In this document: in pieces, positions 49,092 to 55,374 of the stretch
How positions within the stretch are numbered: position 1 is the stretch's first letter
Layout: each line of letters starts with the position of its first letter
From: Segatella copri
Lineage (GTDB): Bacteria > Bacteroidota > Bacteroidia > Bacteroidales > Bacteroidaceae
Reading direction: 5' to 3'
NCBI RefSeq assembly: GCF_019127135.1
Contig: NZ_JAHOEA010000026.1
Coordinates: forward strand, 1-55,374
DNA: 55,374 bases
Notes under the pieces: model-generated
Seen by the model: the letters and a program-made list of their open reading frames with translations, nothing else
Told to the model about the DNA's origin: nothing
Database searches by the model: none
Translations under genes and position numbers: made by a program

Positions 49092-49901
49092 TTAGTGGTG
49101 TTTCAAATCACACGCAGCCTGCTCATAGTCGATGAGATGATCGATGGTAGGGTGGTCGCCGCAGATTTCGCAGGATGCACGCTTCTTTACCTTGATGGTG
49201 CGGAAGTTCATCGTCTTGGCATCGAAGGTGAGCAATCGGTCGGTGAGCAGTTCGCCCACACCGAGGAAGTACTTCAACGCCTCGGCAGCCTGGATGGTTC
49301 CGAGCATACCAGCGATGGCACCAAGGACTCCTGCCTGGCTACTGGTAGGAACAGTGCCTGCTGGAGGTGGCTCCTTGAAGAAACAACGGTAACAAGCCGT
49401 GCCTGGAAGATGGGTGAAGGTCTGCCCCTGGAATCTCAGGATGCCGCCATGCGAGAATGCCTTGCCCAGTCGCACACAGGCATCATTGATGAGGAACTTC
49501 ACCGGGAAGTTGTCGGTGCAATCAATGACGAAATCCCATGGCTTGATGATTTCCTCGGCATTGTCTGAGGCGAGGAAGGTATGGTAGGTTGTTACCTCCA
49601 CATCAGGATTGATGGCAATCATCTTCTCCTTGGCGCTTTCCACCTTAGGGGTGTTCAAGTCCTTGGTCTGGTGAATGACCTGTCGTTGCAGGTTGCTGAG
49701 GTCAACCACATCGGCATCTACGATACCGATATGTCCCACGCCAGCCGCAGCGAGGTAGAGGGCAACTGGGGAACCCAATCCTCCGGCACCAATGATGAGC
49801 ACCTTGGCATTGAGGAGCTTTTCCTGCCCCTCGAGGCCTACATCCTGAAGGAGGATGTGGCGGCTGTATCTTTCTATCTGTTCTTCTGTTAAATCTATCA
49901 T
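49092..49901 (-). CDS. ThiF/MoeB/HesA-family E1-like adenylyltransferase
   Basis: A 269-aa ubiquitin-E1-like enzyme that adenylates the C-terminal Gly of a sulfur carrier (ThiS or MoaD). It starts ERYSRHILL, then the nucleotide loop GAGGLGSP (38-45), the binding Asp region VDADVVDLSNLQRQ, DCTDNF, and two zinc-binding Cys pairs CYRC and CEIC. No rhodanese domain is attached. No thiamine or molybdopterin genes are near, so ThiF and MoeB cannot be told apart here. It has its own terminator. Confidence 0.9.
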   Translation of the reverse strand: MIDLTEEQIERYSRHILLQDVGLEGQEKLLNAKVLIIGAGGLGSPVALYLAAAGVGHIGIVDADVVDLSNLQRQVIHQTKDLNTPKVESAKEKMIAINPDVEVTTYHTFLASDNAEEIIKPWDFVIDCTDNFPVKFLINDACVRLGKAFSHGGILRFQGQTFTHLPGTACYRCFFKEPPPAGTVPTSSQAGVLGAIAGMLGTIQAAEALKYFLGVGELLTDRLLTFDAKTMNFRTIKVKKRASCEICGDHPTIDHLIDYEQAACDLKHH

Positions 49902-49979
49902 TCTATTGTACTTTATGTCTTTTTTCTTTAGTAAAAAATTACTTTGTATAGCAGTTTATGCTCATACAGCAGTATAGAA

Positions 49980-50013
49980 AAAGGTCGCAAACAATTAACA
50001 GCTTGCGACCTTT
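49980..50013 (-). terminator. Terminator of the mmd cluster
   Basis: AAAGGTCGCAA and TTGCGACCTTT form an 11-bp stem; the minus strand continues TTTC. It lies 73 bases past the biotin-carrier gene. Confidence 0.85.
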
Positions 50014-50086
50014 GATATTCTTTATAAGAACCCGAATTATAATCCCGAATCTGGAAGTATAATTCTCTCATTCTCAAATTCTTGAT

Positions 50087-50512
50087 TTACTCGATAACCA
50101 CGAGTGCATCCTCTTCGAGCACAGCCTGACCAGGCTTAACGCAGATAGCGGTTACCTTACCATCCTTCTCAGCCTCGATGTTGTTCTGCATCTTCATAGC
50201 CTCGAGAACGACAACTGTATCGCCTGCCTTTACCTCCTGACCAACAGCCACCTCGATGCTGGTGATAGTACCAGGGAGAGGAGCCTTTACAGCGTTGGCT
50301 GTATTTACGTTGGCTGCTGGAGTAGCCTCAGCATCATCAGATGCAGCAGCTGGCTGACCGAGCACAACCTTCTTCTTCTCTGGCTCAGCCTCCTGTTCCA
50401 TCTCAACCTTGTAAGCTTCGCCATTTACGTTCACGCTTGCGATGTTACCCTCAACAGCGTCAATCTGAACCTTGTATTCTTTTCCGTCAATTGTATATTT
50501 AAACTCTTTCAT
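50087..50512 (-). CDS. mmdC: Biotin carboxyl carrier protein of a methylmalonyl-CoA carboxylase/decarboxylase
   Basis: A 141-aa carrier. The N-terminal 40 residues form a conserved beta part (KEFKYTIDGKEYKVQID), then a flexible Ala/Pro-rich linker, then a biotinyl domain with VLEAMKMQNN; Lys107 is the biotin site. The C-terminal motif NIEAEKDGKV is standard. It follows mmdA and a 49-aa gene, so it is the carrier for that carboxyltransferase. No biotin carboxylase or membrane MmdB gene is in the window. Confidence 0.88.
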   Translation of the reverse strand: MKEFKYTIDGKEYKVQIDAVEGNIASVNVNGEAYKVEMEQEAEPEKKKVVLGQPAAASDDAEATPAANVNTANAVKAPLPGTITSIEVAVGQEVKAGDTVVVLEAMKMQNNIEAEKDGKVTAICVKPGQAVLEEDALVVIE

Positions 50513-50522
50513 TTCTATTACA

Positions 50523-50672
50523 TTATGGTTTAGCTGTTAAACTCAAGAACTTGGCGTTCCACATCGTCTGACGTGGCTTGATAGTGATGATGCCAGGCTC
50601 CTTGTCGTGTACGTTATTGCCCTGGTACTCATAGAGTGCCATGGCAATCGCAGCATAAATATTCTTATCCAT
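50523..50672 (-). CDS. Tiny 49-aa subunit, similar to MmdE / C-terminal end of OadG-MmdD
   Basis: Frame from ATG 50670-50672 to TAA 50523-50525: MDKNIYAAIAMALYEYQGNN, then VHDKEPGIITIKPRQTMWNAK. The segment AAIAMAL...VHD-x-EPGIITIK-x-W-AK is the conserved C-terminus of delta-type subunits of sodium-pump decarboxylases; in Veillonella a separate epsilon subunit (MmdE, about 55 aa) looks the same. It sits 24 bases after mmdA and 10 bases before the biotin-carrier gene. The product probably glues carboxyltransferase and carrier together. Too short for most gene finders. Confidence 0.7.
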   Translation of the reverse strand: MDKNIYAAIAMALYEYQGNNVHDKEPGIITIKPRQTMWNAKFLSLTAKP

Positions 50673-50696
50673 TTATTCTAATGTTTAATTATATCA

Positions 50697-52262
50697 TTAC
50701 ATTGGCATACAGCCATGCTTCTTAGCTGGTAAGCTCTGACGCTTGGTAGCGAGCTGAGCCAAACCACGGCAGATGCGGAAACGGGTGTTACGTGGCTCGA
50801 TGACATCATCGATGTAGCCATACTGAGCAGCCTGATATGGATTAGCAAACTTGTCAGTATACTCCTGCTCCTTCTCAGCCAGGAATGCCTTTACATCCTC
50901 GCCAGCTTCCTTCTTAGCCTTAGCTTCCTTGCCACAGAGAACGGCAACGGCACCGCTGGCACCCATTACAGCAATCTCTGAAGATGGCCAAGCGAAGTTC
51001 AAGTCAGCACGCAACTGCTTGCAACCCATCACGATGTGGCTACCACCATAGCTCTTACGCAATGTGATAGTAATCTTTGGCACGGTAGCCTCGCCGTAAG
51101 CGTAGAGCAACTGTGCACCGTGGAGGATGACAGCGTTGTACTCCTGACCTGTACCTGGCAAGAATCCTGGTACGTCTACGAGAGATACGATAGGAATATT
51201 GAAGGCATCGCAGAAACGAACGAAGCGGGCTGCCTTGCGGCTAGCGTTTACATCGAGTACACCTGCGTAAGCTGCTGGCTGGTTGGCTACGATACCAACG
51301 CTCTGACCATTGAAGCGGGCGAAACCTGTAATGATGTTCTTGGCGAACTTAGGCTGAACCTCGAAGAACTCTCCGTTATCGGTTACAGCACCAATCACCT
51401 TATACATATCGTATGCCTGGTTTGGATCGTCTGGGATAATCTCGTTCAGAGTATCGTCCATACGGTCGATTGGGTCTGTGCACTCAACGCGTGGAGCCTC
51501 TTCTGTATTGTTGCTAGGGATGTACGAGAGCAGGCTCTTGATCATCTCGATAGCCTCTTCCTCAGTCTTAGCAGCGAAGTGGGTAACACCACTCTTGGTT
51601 GCATGAACAGATGCACCACCGAGGTGCTCTGCATCGATGTCCTCACCAGTTACGGTCTTGACAACCTTAGGACCAGTCAGGAACATGTAAGAAGTCTGCT
51701 CCTTCATGATGATGAAGTCGGTCAAACCTGGAGAGTAAACGGCACCACCGGCGCAAGGGCCCATGATAGCAGAAATCTGTGGGATGACACCAGAAGCGAG
51801 GATGTTGCGCTCGAAGATCTCACCATAACCAGCGAGGGCGCAGATACCTTCCTGAATACGGGCACCACCTGAGTCGTTCATGCAGATAACAGGTGCACCC
51901 ATAGTCATAGCCATATCCATTACCTTGCAGATCTTCTGTGCCATAGTCTCAGAGAGTGAACCACCATTTACGGTGAAGTCCTGAGCATATACGTAAACCA
52001 GACGGCCAGCTATAGTAGCGCTACCAGCTACAACACCATCACCGAGGTACTGCTTCTTCTCCATGCCAAAGTTAGTGCAACGATGCAACTTGAACATATC
52101 ATACTCCTCGAAACTGCCAGCATCTACCAACATTTCGATACGCTCACGAGCGGTATATTTGCCACGTGCATGCTGCTTCTCGATGGCCTTCTCGCCACCG
52201 CCAAGACGAGCCTGTTCGCGCTTAGCGATCAGCTCCTTAATCTTTTCTACTTGTTTGCTCAT
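50697..52262 (-). CDS. mmdA: Methylmalonyl-CoA carboxyltransferase/decarboxylase alpha subunit
   Basis: A 521-aa member of the propionyl/methylmalonyl-CoA carboxyltransferase family. Two crotonase-like halves are clear: GSLSETMAQKI and GGARIQEG / GGAVYSPGLTDF in the N-terminal half; VPGFLPGTGQEYNAVILHGAQLLYAYGEATVPK, GGSHIVMG and WPSSEIAVMGASGAV in the C-terminal half. In propionate-forming Bacteroidota it decarboxylates methylmalonyl-CoA or exchanges the carboxyl group in the succinate-propionate path. High codon bias fits strong expression. It leads the cluster mmdA, 49-aa gene, mmdC. Confidence 0.93.
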   Translation of the reverse strand: MSKQVEKIKELIAKREQARLGGGEKAIEKQHARGKYTARERIEMLVDAGSFEEYDMFKLHRCTNFGMEKKQYLGDGVVAGSATIAGRLVYVYAQDFTVNGGSLSETMAQKICKVMDMAMTMGAPVICMNDSGGARIQEGICALAGYGEIFERNILASGVIPQISAIMGPCAGGAVYSPGLTDFIIMKEQTSYMFLTGPKVVKTVTGEDIDAEHLGGASVHATKSGVTHFAAKTEEEAIEMIKSLLSYIPSNNTEEAPRVECTDPIDRMDDTLNEIIPDDPNQAYDMYKVIGAVTDNGEFFEVQPKFAKNIITGFARFNGQSVGIVANQPAAYAGVLDVNASRKAARFVRFCDAFNIPIVSLVDVPGFLPGTGQEYNAVILHGAQLLYAYGEATVPKITITLRKSYGGSHIVMGCKQLRADLNFAWPSSEIAVMGASGAVAVLCGKEAKAKKEAGEDVKAFLAEKEQEYTDKFANPYQAAQYGYIDDVIEPRNTRFRICRGLAQLATKRQSLPAKKHGCMPM

Positions 52263-52356
52263 AATTGATTATTATGTATTATTTCTTTATTCTTTATAGA
52301 ATGTTTTCCTGAATCCATGGGATGAGCGGACGAACCGTCATCGCATAATTCGGGCG

Positions 52357-52364
52357 CAAAGATA
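52357..52364 (-). promoter_or_regulatory. -7 element (TATCTTTG) of the mmd cluster
   Basis: Minus-strand TATCTTTG followed by CGC, 95 bases before mmdA. The -33 position falls inside the upstream terminator hairpin (52372-52399), and no consensus TTTG is there. Confidence 0.6.
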
Positions 52365-52371
52365 CGAAAAA

Positions 52372-52399
52372 AACCGCAGATAGCGAACTATCTACGGTT
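52372..52399 (-). terminator. Terminator of the TonB-dependent receptor gene
   Basis: On the minus strand AACCGTAGATAG-TTCG-CTATCTGCGGTT, a 12-bp stem with a stable TTCG tetraloop and a single G-T pair, followed by seven T residues. Confidence 0.93.
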
Positions 52400-52439
52400 A
52401 AATATTTAGAATAATGTGAAAAATCACTATTATTTGGTT

Positions 52440-54851
52440 CTAAAATTCCAAAAGAATACGGGCATTGAGCTGTCTGCCGGTAAGATAATTAGGTACGGCG
52501 TATTGCTGGCTGGTTACATCTGTCACCCAGTAATAGCTGTTTACGTTGTCTATGCCGAAGAGATTGAGACAATCTACCCCCAGCATCACATTCTTCAGGA
52601 AGGTCTTCTTCTCATGGCGGCTGTTGTCGAGCAACTGATAGCTCATACCGATATCTGCACGGCGATAGGCGGTGGCACGGAAACTGTTGGTCTCCAACTC
52701 TCTGTGGGGTGCTGCGAAAGGAAGACCATCGGCAAAGGCGAGTTTCAAAGACATGCGCCACTTCTTGCTGCCCGGGAAATAATCGGTGAAGAAGAGGTTT
52801 ACCGCATAACGCTGGTCGGTAGGCAAAGGGATGCTCTTGCCACCCAGTTTCATCTTGGTATCCATGAGCGAAAGACTGAGCCAGGAATCGGTACCCGGAA
52901 CAAATTCTCCGTAAAGTTTGAAGTCGAGTCCTGCAGCATGACCGCTGCATTCGTTCTGTCCGTAATAAACTACCTTCACGTTACTTACAGAATAAGGAAC
53001 CAGATTGCTCAAAGCCTTGTAATAGGCTTCTGCAGAGAATTTATAGCGTTGGTCTCCTATCTTGAACCTATAGTCGTAGCCGGCGATGAAGTGGATGCTT
53101 CGCTGACTCTTGATTTTCTCGTTCAACGATGCGATGGTTATGCCATTCACCGTAGATGTATCTCTCAATTCCTTGAAGAATGGAGCCTGATAATACAGAC
53201 CTGCCGCAAAACGGAGTGTTGTATTCTCGTGGTTGGCTGGTATAATGGCGAGCGACAGACGAGGACTCACGATGGTTTCTCTGTTGAAGTTCCAATGACT
53301 CATTCTGATACCATAGTTCAGGGTGTAATGTGTTTGTCCGTTCCCGGTACTGTCGGCTGTTCCTCCCGCGAAACGGTAGGTGTCCTGGATATAAGCTTCC
53401 ATACGGTTGGCATTCAGTTCGTTGCGAGCCTTCAGTGAATAAATCATATAGAGGTCTTTGCCATTGTGAGGAATACTGTATCCTGCGGAATCACGCATCT
53501 CATATTCTACTGAATTCTCCTCGATATGTTCACGCTTCAGACTTACTGCGGCCTCCATCTGATGTTTCTTCACCTTGTGTTTGAGCATCAGTTTGGCACT
53601 CATCACGCGAGCCGTAAGATAGTTTCGGGCATGTTCAAAATAAGTTCCTACACCCAGGTTTTCTGAGGTTTCGGTCTCATCGAGCCAATATTGTCCCTGA
53701 ATGTCATATTTCTCCTGTTCTTTGGTGTAGAAAGCGCTGCCCAGAAGCGAGAGACTGGTGTTGGCGGTAAACTGGCGGGTAATGCCGAGTGTACCGAAGT
53801 AGGTGAGGAAGCGGTCTTTCTCCTGACCGTCAAAATATACTCTGAAGCTCTTTACGTTTTCCATTGTTCCGAACTTCGTTTCTCGGTCTTCCGGTTCAAA
53901 GTTGTAGTGATTATCAGAGATGTAGCCTATGAAGTCGAGTTTCCATCGTTTGTTGGGCTGGTAACTCAGATAGGTCTGATAGTCCAGATAGTTTGGCTTG
54001 TATTCGCCTTTGGTTTCCATCGAACCGAGCAGGTAAGAGGTGGTTTTATAGCGCACACTATTGAGCCATGAAAGTTTCTGGGTTCCCAGCCCGATGTATG
54101 TGTCAGCGCCCAGCAGACTGGCAGCCAGACTGCCTTCAACCACCGGCTTCTTGCTTTTTGCTTTCAGGGTTTTGTAGGTGATGTCGAGAGCCGAACTCAT
54201 CTTGTCTCCGTATTTGGCAGCATATCCTCCGGTAGAAAAACCGATTTTATCTACCATGTAAGGGTTGATGACGGAGAGGCCTTCCTGCTGTCCGCTGCGA
54301 ACCAGGAATGGGCGGAATACTTCCACATTGTTGATGTATACGGAGTTCTCATCGAAGGCACCGCCACGCACATTATATTGCGAAGAGAGTTCGTTGTGGG
54401 TACTCACGCCAGCTTGTTGCTGAACCAGGCTTTCCACCCCATTTCCGTTGGCTGATGGCGTCATCTTCATATCCTTAGTCTTCAGTTCCTGTATCTGATC
54501 CGACTGTATTTTCTCTCCCTTGATATTTACCTCATCGAGGGTGGTGGTTGCTTCGCGAAGTACTACCAGCAGGGTTTGTTTTCCTCGCGGTCTTCTCAGC
54601 ACTTTTGTTTTTGTTTTGAAGCCTATATATGAGAATTTGACAACCACGCTGTCTGCAGAATGTAGTTTGAGGCTATAGTCTCCCTTGAGCGAAGTAACGG
54701 CAGTTTTTCCCTGGCTAGCCACCGAAACGATGGCAAACTCCAGTGGCTGGTTGTTCTCGTCTACCACTTTGCCGTGAAGGGTAAACTCCTGCGCCATCAT
54801 CTTAATGGTTGCGATGAGGCATATTGTGAGTATCAATAATCTATTTTTCAT
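52440..54851 (-). CDS. TonB-dependent outer membrane receptor with carboxypeptidase-like N-domain
   Basis: About 803 aa from ATG 54849-54851, which places the signal peptide (LLILTICLIATIKMMAQ) at the N-terminus; a longer frame adds residues that are not signal-like. Residues ~20-105 form a carboxypeptidase-regulatory-like beta sandwich (LHGKVVDENNQPLEFAIV). The plug follows (QQQAGVSTHNELSSQYNVRGGAFDENSVYINNVEVF), then a ~600-residue barrel ending in RQLNARILLEF with the terminal Phe. There is no SusD gene beside it, so it is not a PUL pair; the ligand may be a metal complex or vitamin. A hairpin terminator and an upstream -7 box mark it as monocistronic. Confidence 0.92.
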   Translation of the reverse strand: MKNRLLILTICLIATIKMMAQEFTLHGKVVDENNQPLEFAIVSVASQGKTAVTSLKGDYSLKLHSADSVVVKFSYIGFKTKTKVLRRPRGKQTLLVVLREATTTLDEVNIKGEKIQSDQIQELKTKDMKMTPSANGNGVESLVQQQAGVSTHNELSSQYNVRGGAFDENSVYINNVEVFRPFLVRSGQQEGLSVINPYMVDKIGFSTGGYAAKYGDKMSSALDITYKTLKAKSKKPVVEGSLAASLLGADTYIGLGTQKLSWLNSVRYKTTSYLLGSMETKGEYKPNYLDYQTYLSYQPNKRWKLDFIGYISDNHYNFEPEDRETKFGTMENVKSFRVYFDGQEKDRFLTYFGTLGITRQFTANTSLSLLGSAFYTKEQEKYDIQGQYWLDETETSENLGVGTYFEHARNYLTARVMSAKLMLKHKVKKHQMEAAVSLKREHIEENSVEYEMRDSAGYSIPHNGKDLYMIYSLKARNELNANRMEAYIQDTYRFAGGTADSTGNGQTHYTLNYGIRMSHWNFNRETIVSPRLSLAIIPANHENTTLRFAAGLYYQAPFFKELRDTSTVNGITIASLNEKIKSQRSIHFIAGYDYRFKIGDQRYKFSAEAYYKALSNLVPYSVSNVKVVYYGQNECSGHAAGLDFKLYGEFVPGTDSWLSLSLMDTKMKLGGKSIPLPTDQRYAVNLFFTDYFPGSKKWRMSLKLAFADGLPFAAPHRELETNSFRATAYRRADIGMSYQLLDNSRHEKKTFLKNVMLGVDCLNLFGIDNVNSYYWVTDVTSQQYAVPNYLTGRQLNARILLEF

Positions 54852-54994
54852 ACTTTTATTAACGAGAGAAACTGAAAAATATTGTAGATGGTTGCAAGTT
54901 TTGATGAATGTCACTGGTTGTAATGCATTTGCGTCAGCCCGATTTGGCAGTCATGACGAGACCATAACTACATCAACCTTTATGATTGATGCAG

Positions 54995-55002
54995 CAAAGA
55001 TA
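54995..55002 (-). promoter_or_regulatory. -7 element (TATCTTTG) of the TonB-dependent receptor gene
   Basis: Minus-strand TATCTTTG followed by GCTGC, leaving a ~137-base 5' leader before 54851. I compared the leader with cobalamin and other common riboswitch cores by eye and found no match. Confidence 0.55.
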
Positions 55003-55109
55003 CATTCTTTTCTGTTTCATAGCTATGCGATTTGTGACAATTGTGTGGATTAGGGAAATAAAGTTGGCGAAATTTATATTTTTATGCCTTATCTTGAAAT
55101 TCGAAGAAA

Positions 55110-55200
55110 TATTTCCGAAGAATAGAAAATTATCTCCGAAGGATAAAATAATATCTCCGATAAATAGGAAAATATCTCCGAAAGAGAATTTTCTCCCGAT
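55110..55200. repeat. AT-rich 21-bp tandem repeat (TATCTCCGAAG-type)
   Basis: TAT(T/C)TCCGA begins at 55110, 55131, 55152 and 55173, exactly 21 bases apart, with a fifth degenerate copy near 55190. The remainder of 55053-55330 shows no coding sign. Confidence 0.75.
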
Positions 55201-55330
55201 TATATATTCCGGCAGAGATTGCTGCAGATGATTTTCTGTTGCTTACAGAACTGTTTTTGATGTGATTTTTGTGAGGTGAAGGGTGAAGGGTATATTTTAA
55301 ACTTTATATTATATTCTTTACTGAAGTTTC

Positions 55331-55354
55331 GCAAGTGAATAAATATCAACTTGC
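55331..55354. terminator. Terminator-like hairpin at the right edge
   Basis: GCAAGT and ACTTGC form a 6-bp stem around a 12-base loop, followed by TTGTTTAT on the plus strand. Its parent gene is not in the window. Confidence 0.35.
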
Positions 55355-55374
55355 TTGTTTATAAATATACATAT

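Noticed and set aside
52416..53438. 340-codon plus-strand frame opposite the TonB-dependent receptor
   Set aside because: Antisense shadow; it also runs through the receptor terminator region's neighbourhood and shows no domain.
54852..54990. Riboswitch (for example cobalamin) in the TonB-dependent receptor leader
   Set aside because: The ~137-base leader lacks a recognisable conserved core such as the cobalamin box; no support.

Overview
The window looks like a chromosomal segment of a gut or oral Bacteroidota, most like Prevotella/Segatella (copri group). Reasons: promoters follow the Bacteroidota pattern TTTG-N19/20-TAnnTTTG, most genes lack a Shine-Dalgarno sequence, lipoproteins carry acidic surface-export signals just after the lipid cysteine, and several families are Bacteroidota hallmarks (BT4734-type VirE protein, DUF4491, DUF4270, short GT5 glycogen-synthase-like protein, DUF3791/DUF3990). 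The species is an inference from family content; no rRNA or tRNA gene is seen.

Layout. 1-2.05 kb: edge-truncated VirE/VapE primase-helicase-like gene and an XRE regulator broken by a nonsense codon, probably a mobile-element remnant. 2.1-9.7 kb: housekeeping genes (uvrA, rlmH, DUF4491, phosphoglucomutase, and a PurF-like protein without the glutaminase cysteine). 9.7-10.8 kb: three-gene DUF3791-DUF3990 cassette, toxin-antitoxin-like. 10.8-14.1 kb: two surface lipoproteins, a leukocidin-like putative pore former and an Ntn amide hydrolase. 14.2-20.7 kb: LuxR-type membrane regulator, TolC/HlyD/MFS tripartite efflux operon, AraC regulator. 20.8-29 kb: two unknowns, proS, OmpA lipoprotein, mtgA, uvrD, outer-membrane barrel and a candidate small RNA. 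29-33.3 kb: short glycogen-synthase-like gene, DUF4270 and a 48-aa gene facing panC-panD, then a fossil of cysN. 33.3-39.2 kb: sbcDC and an HU-like gene with a long repeat-rich leader.

39.2-48.9 kb is the accessory island and the most interesting part. A YafQ-type toxin-antitoxin pair lies between 28-bp direct repeats. A diverged copy of its promoter/operator precedes a ~490-nt noncoding, strongly folded leader (including a possible pseudoknot). Then come six co-directional genes: an MmeI-like DNA adenine methyltransferase whose N-terminal nuclease site looks lost, an ASCH-domain protein, a 113-aa protein, an SF2 helicase, an 86-aa protein, and a GIY-YIG nuclease fused to a second ASCH domain. 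The 86-aa and GIY-YIG proteins share an N-terminal peptide motif. Together they look like a modification-linked restriction/defence system with separate methylation, reading, translocation and cleavage parts; this is an inference. A multi-hairpin REP-like repeat and a small toxin-antitoxin-like pair close the island.

49-55.4 kb: ThiF/MoeB-type E1-like enzyme, a biotin-dependent methylmalonyl-CoA carboxyltransferase/decarboxylase cluster (mmdA, a tiny MmdE-like gene, mmdC), a TonB-dependent receptor and AT-rich 21-bp tandem repeats at the right edge.
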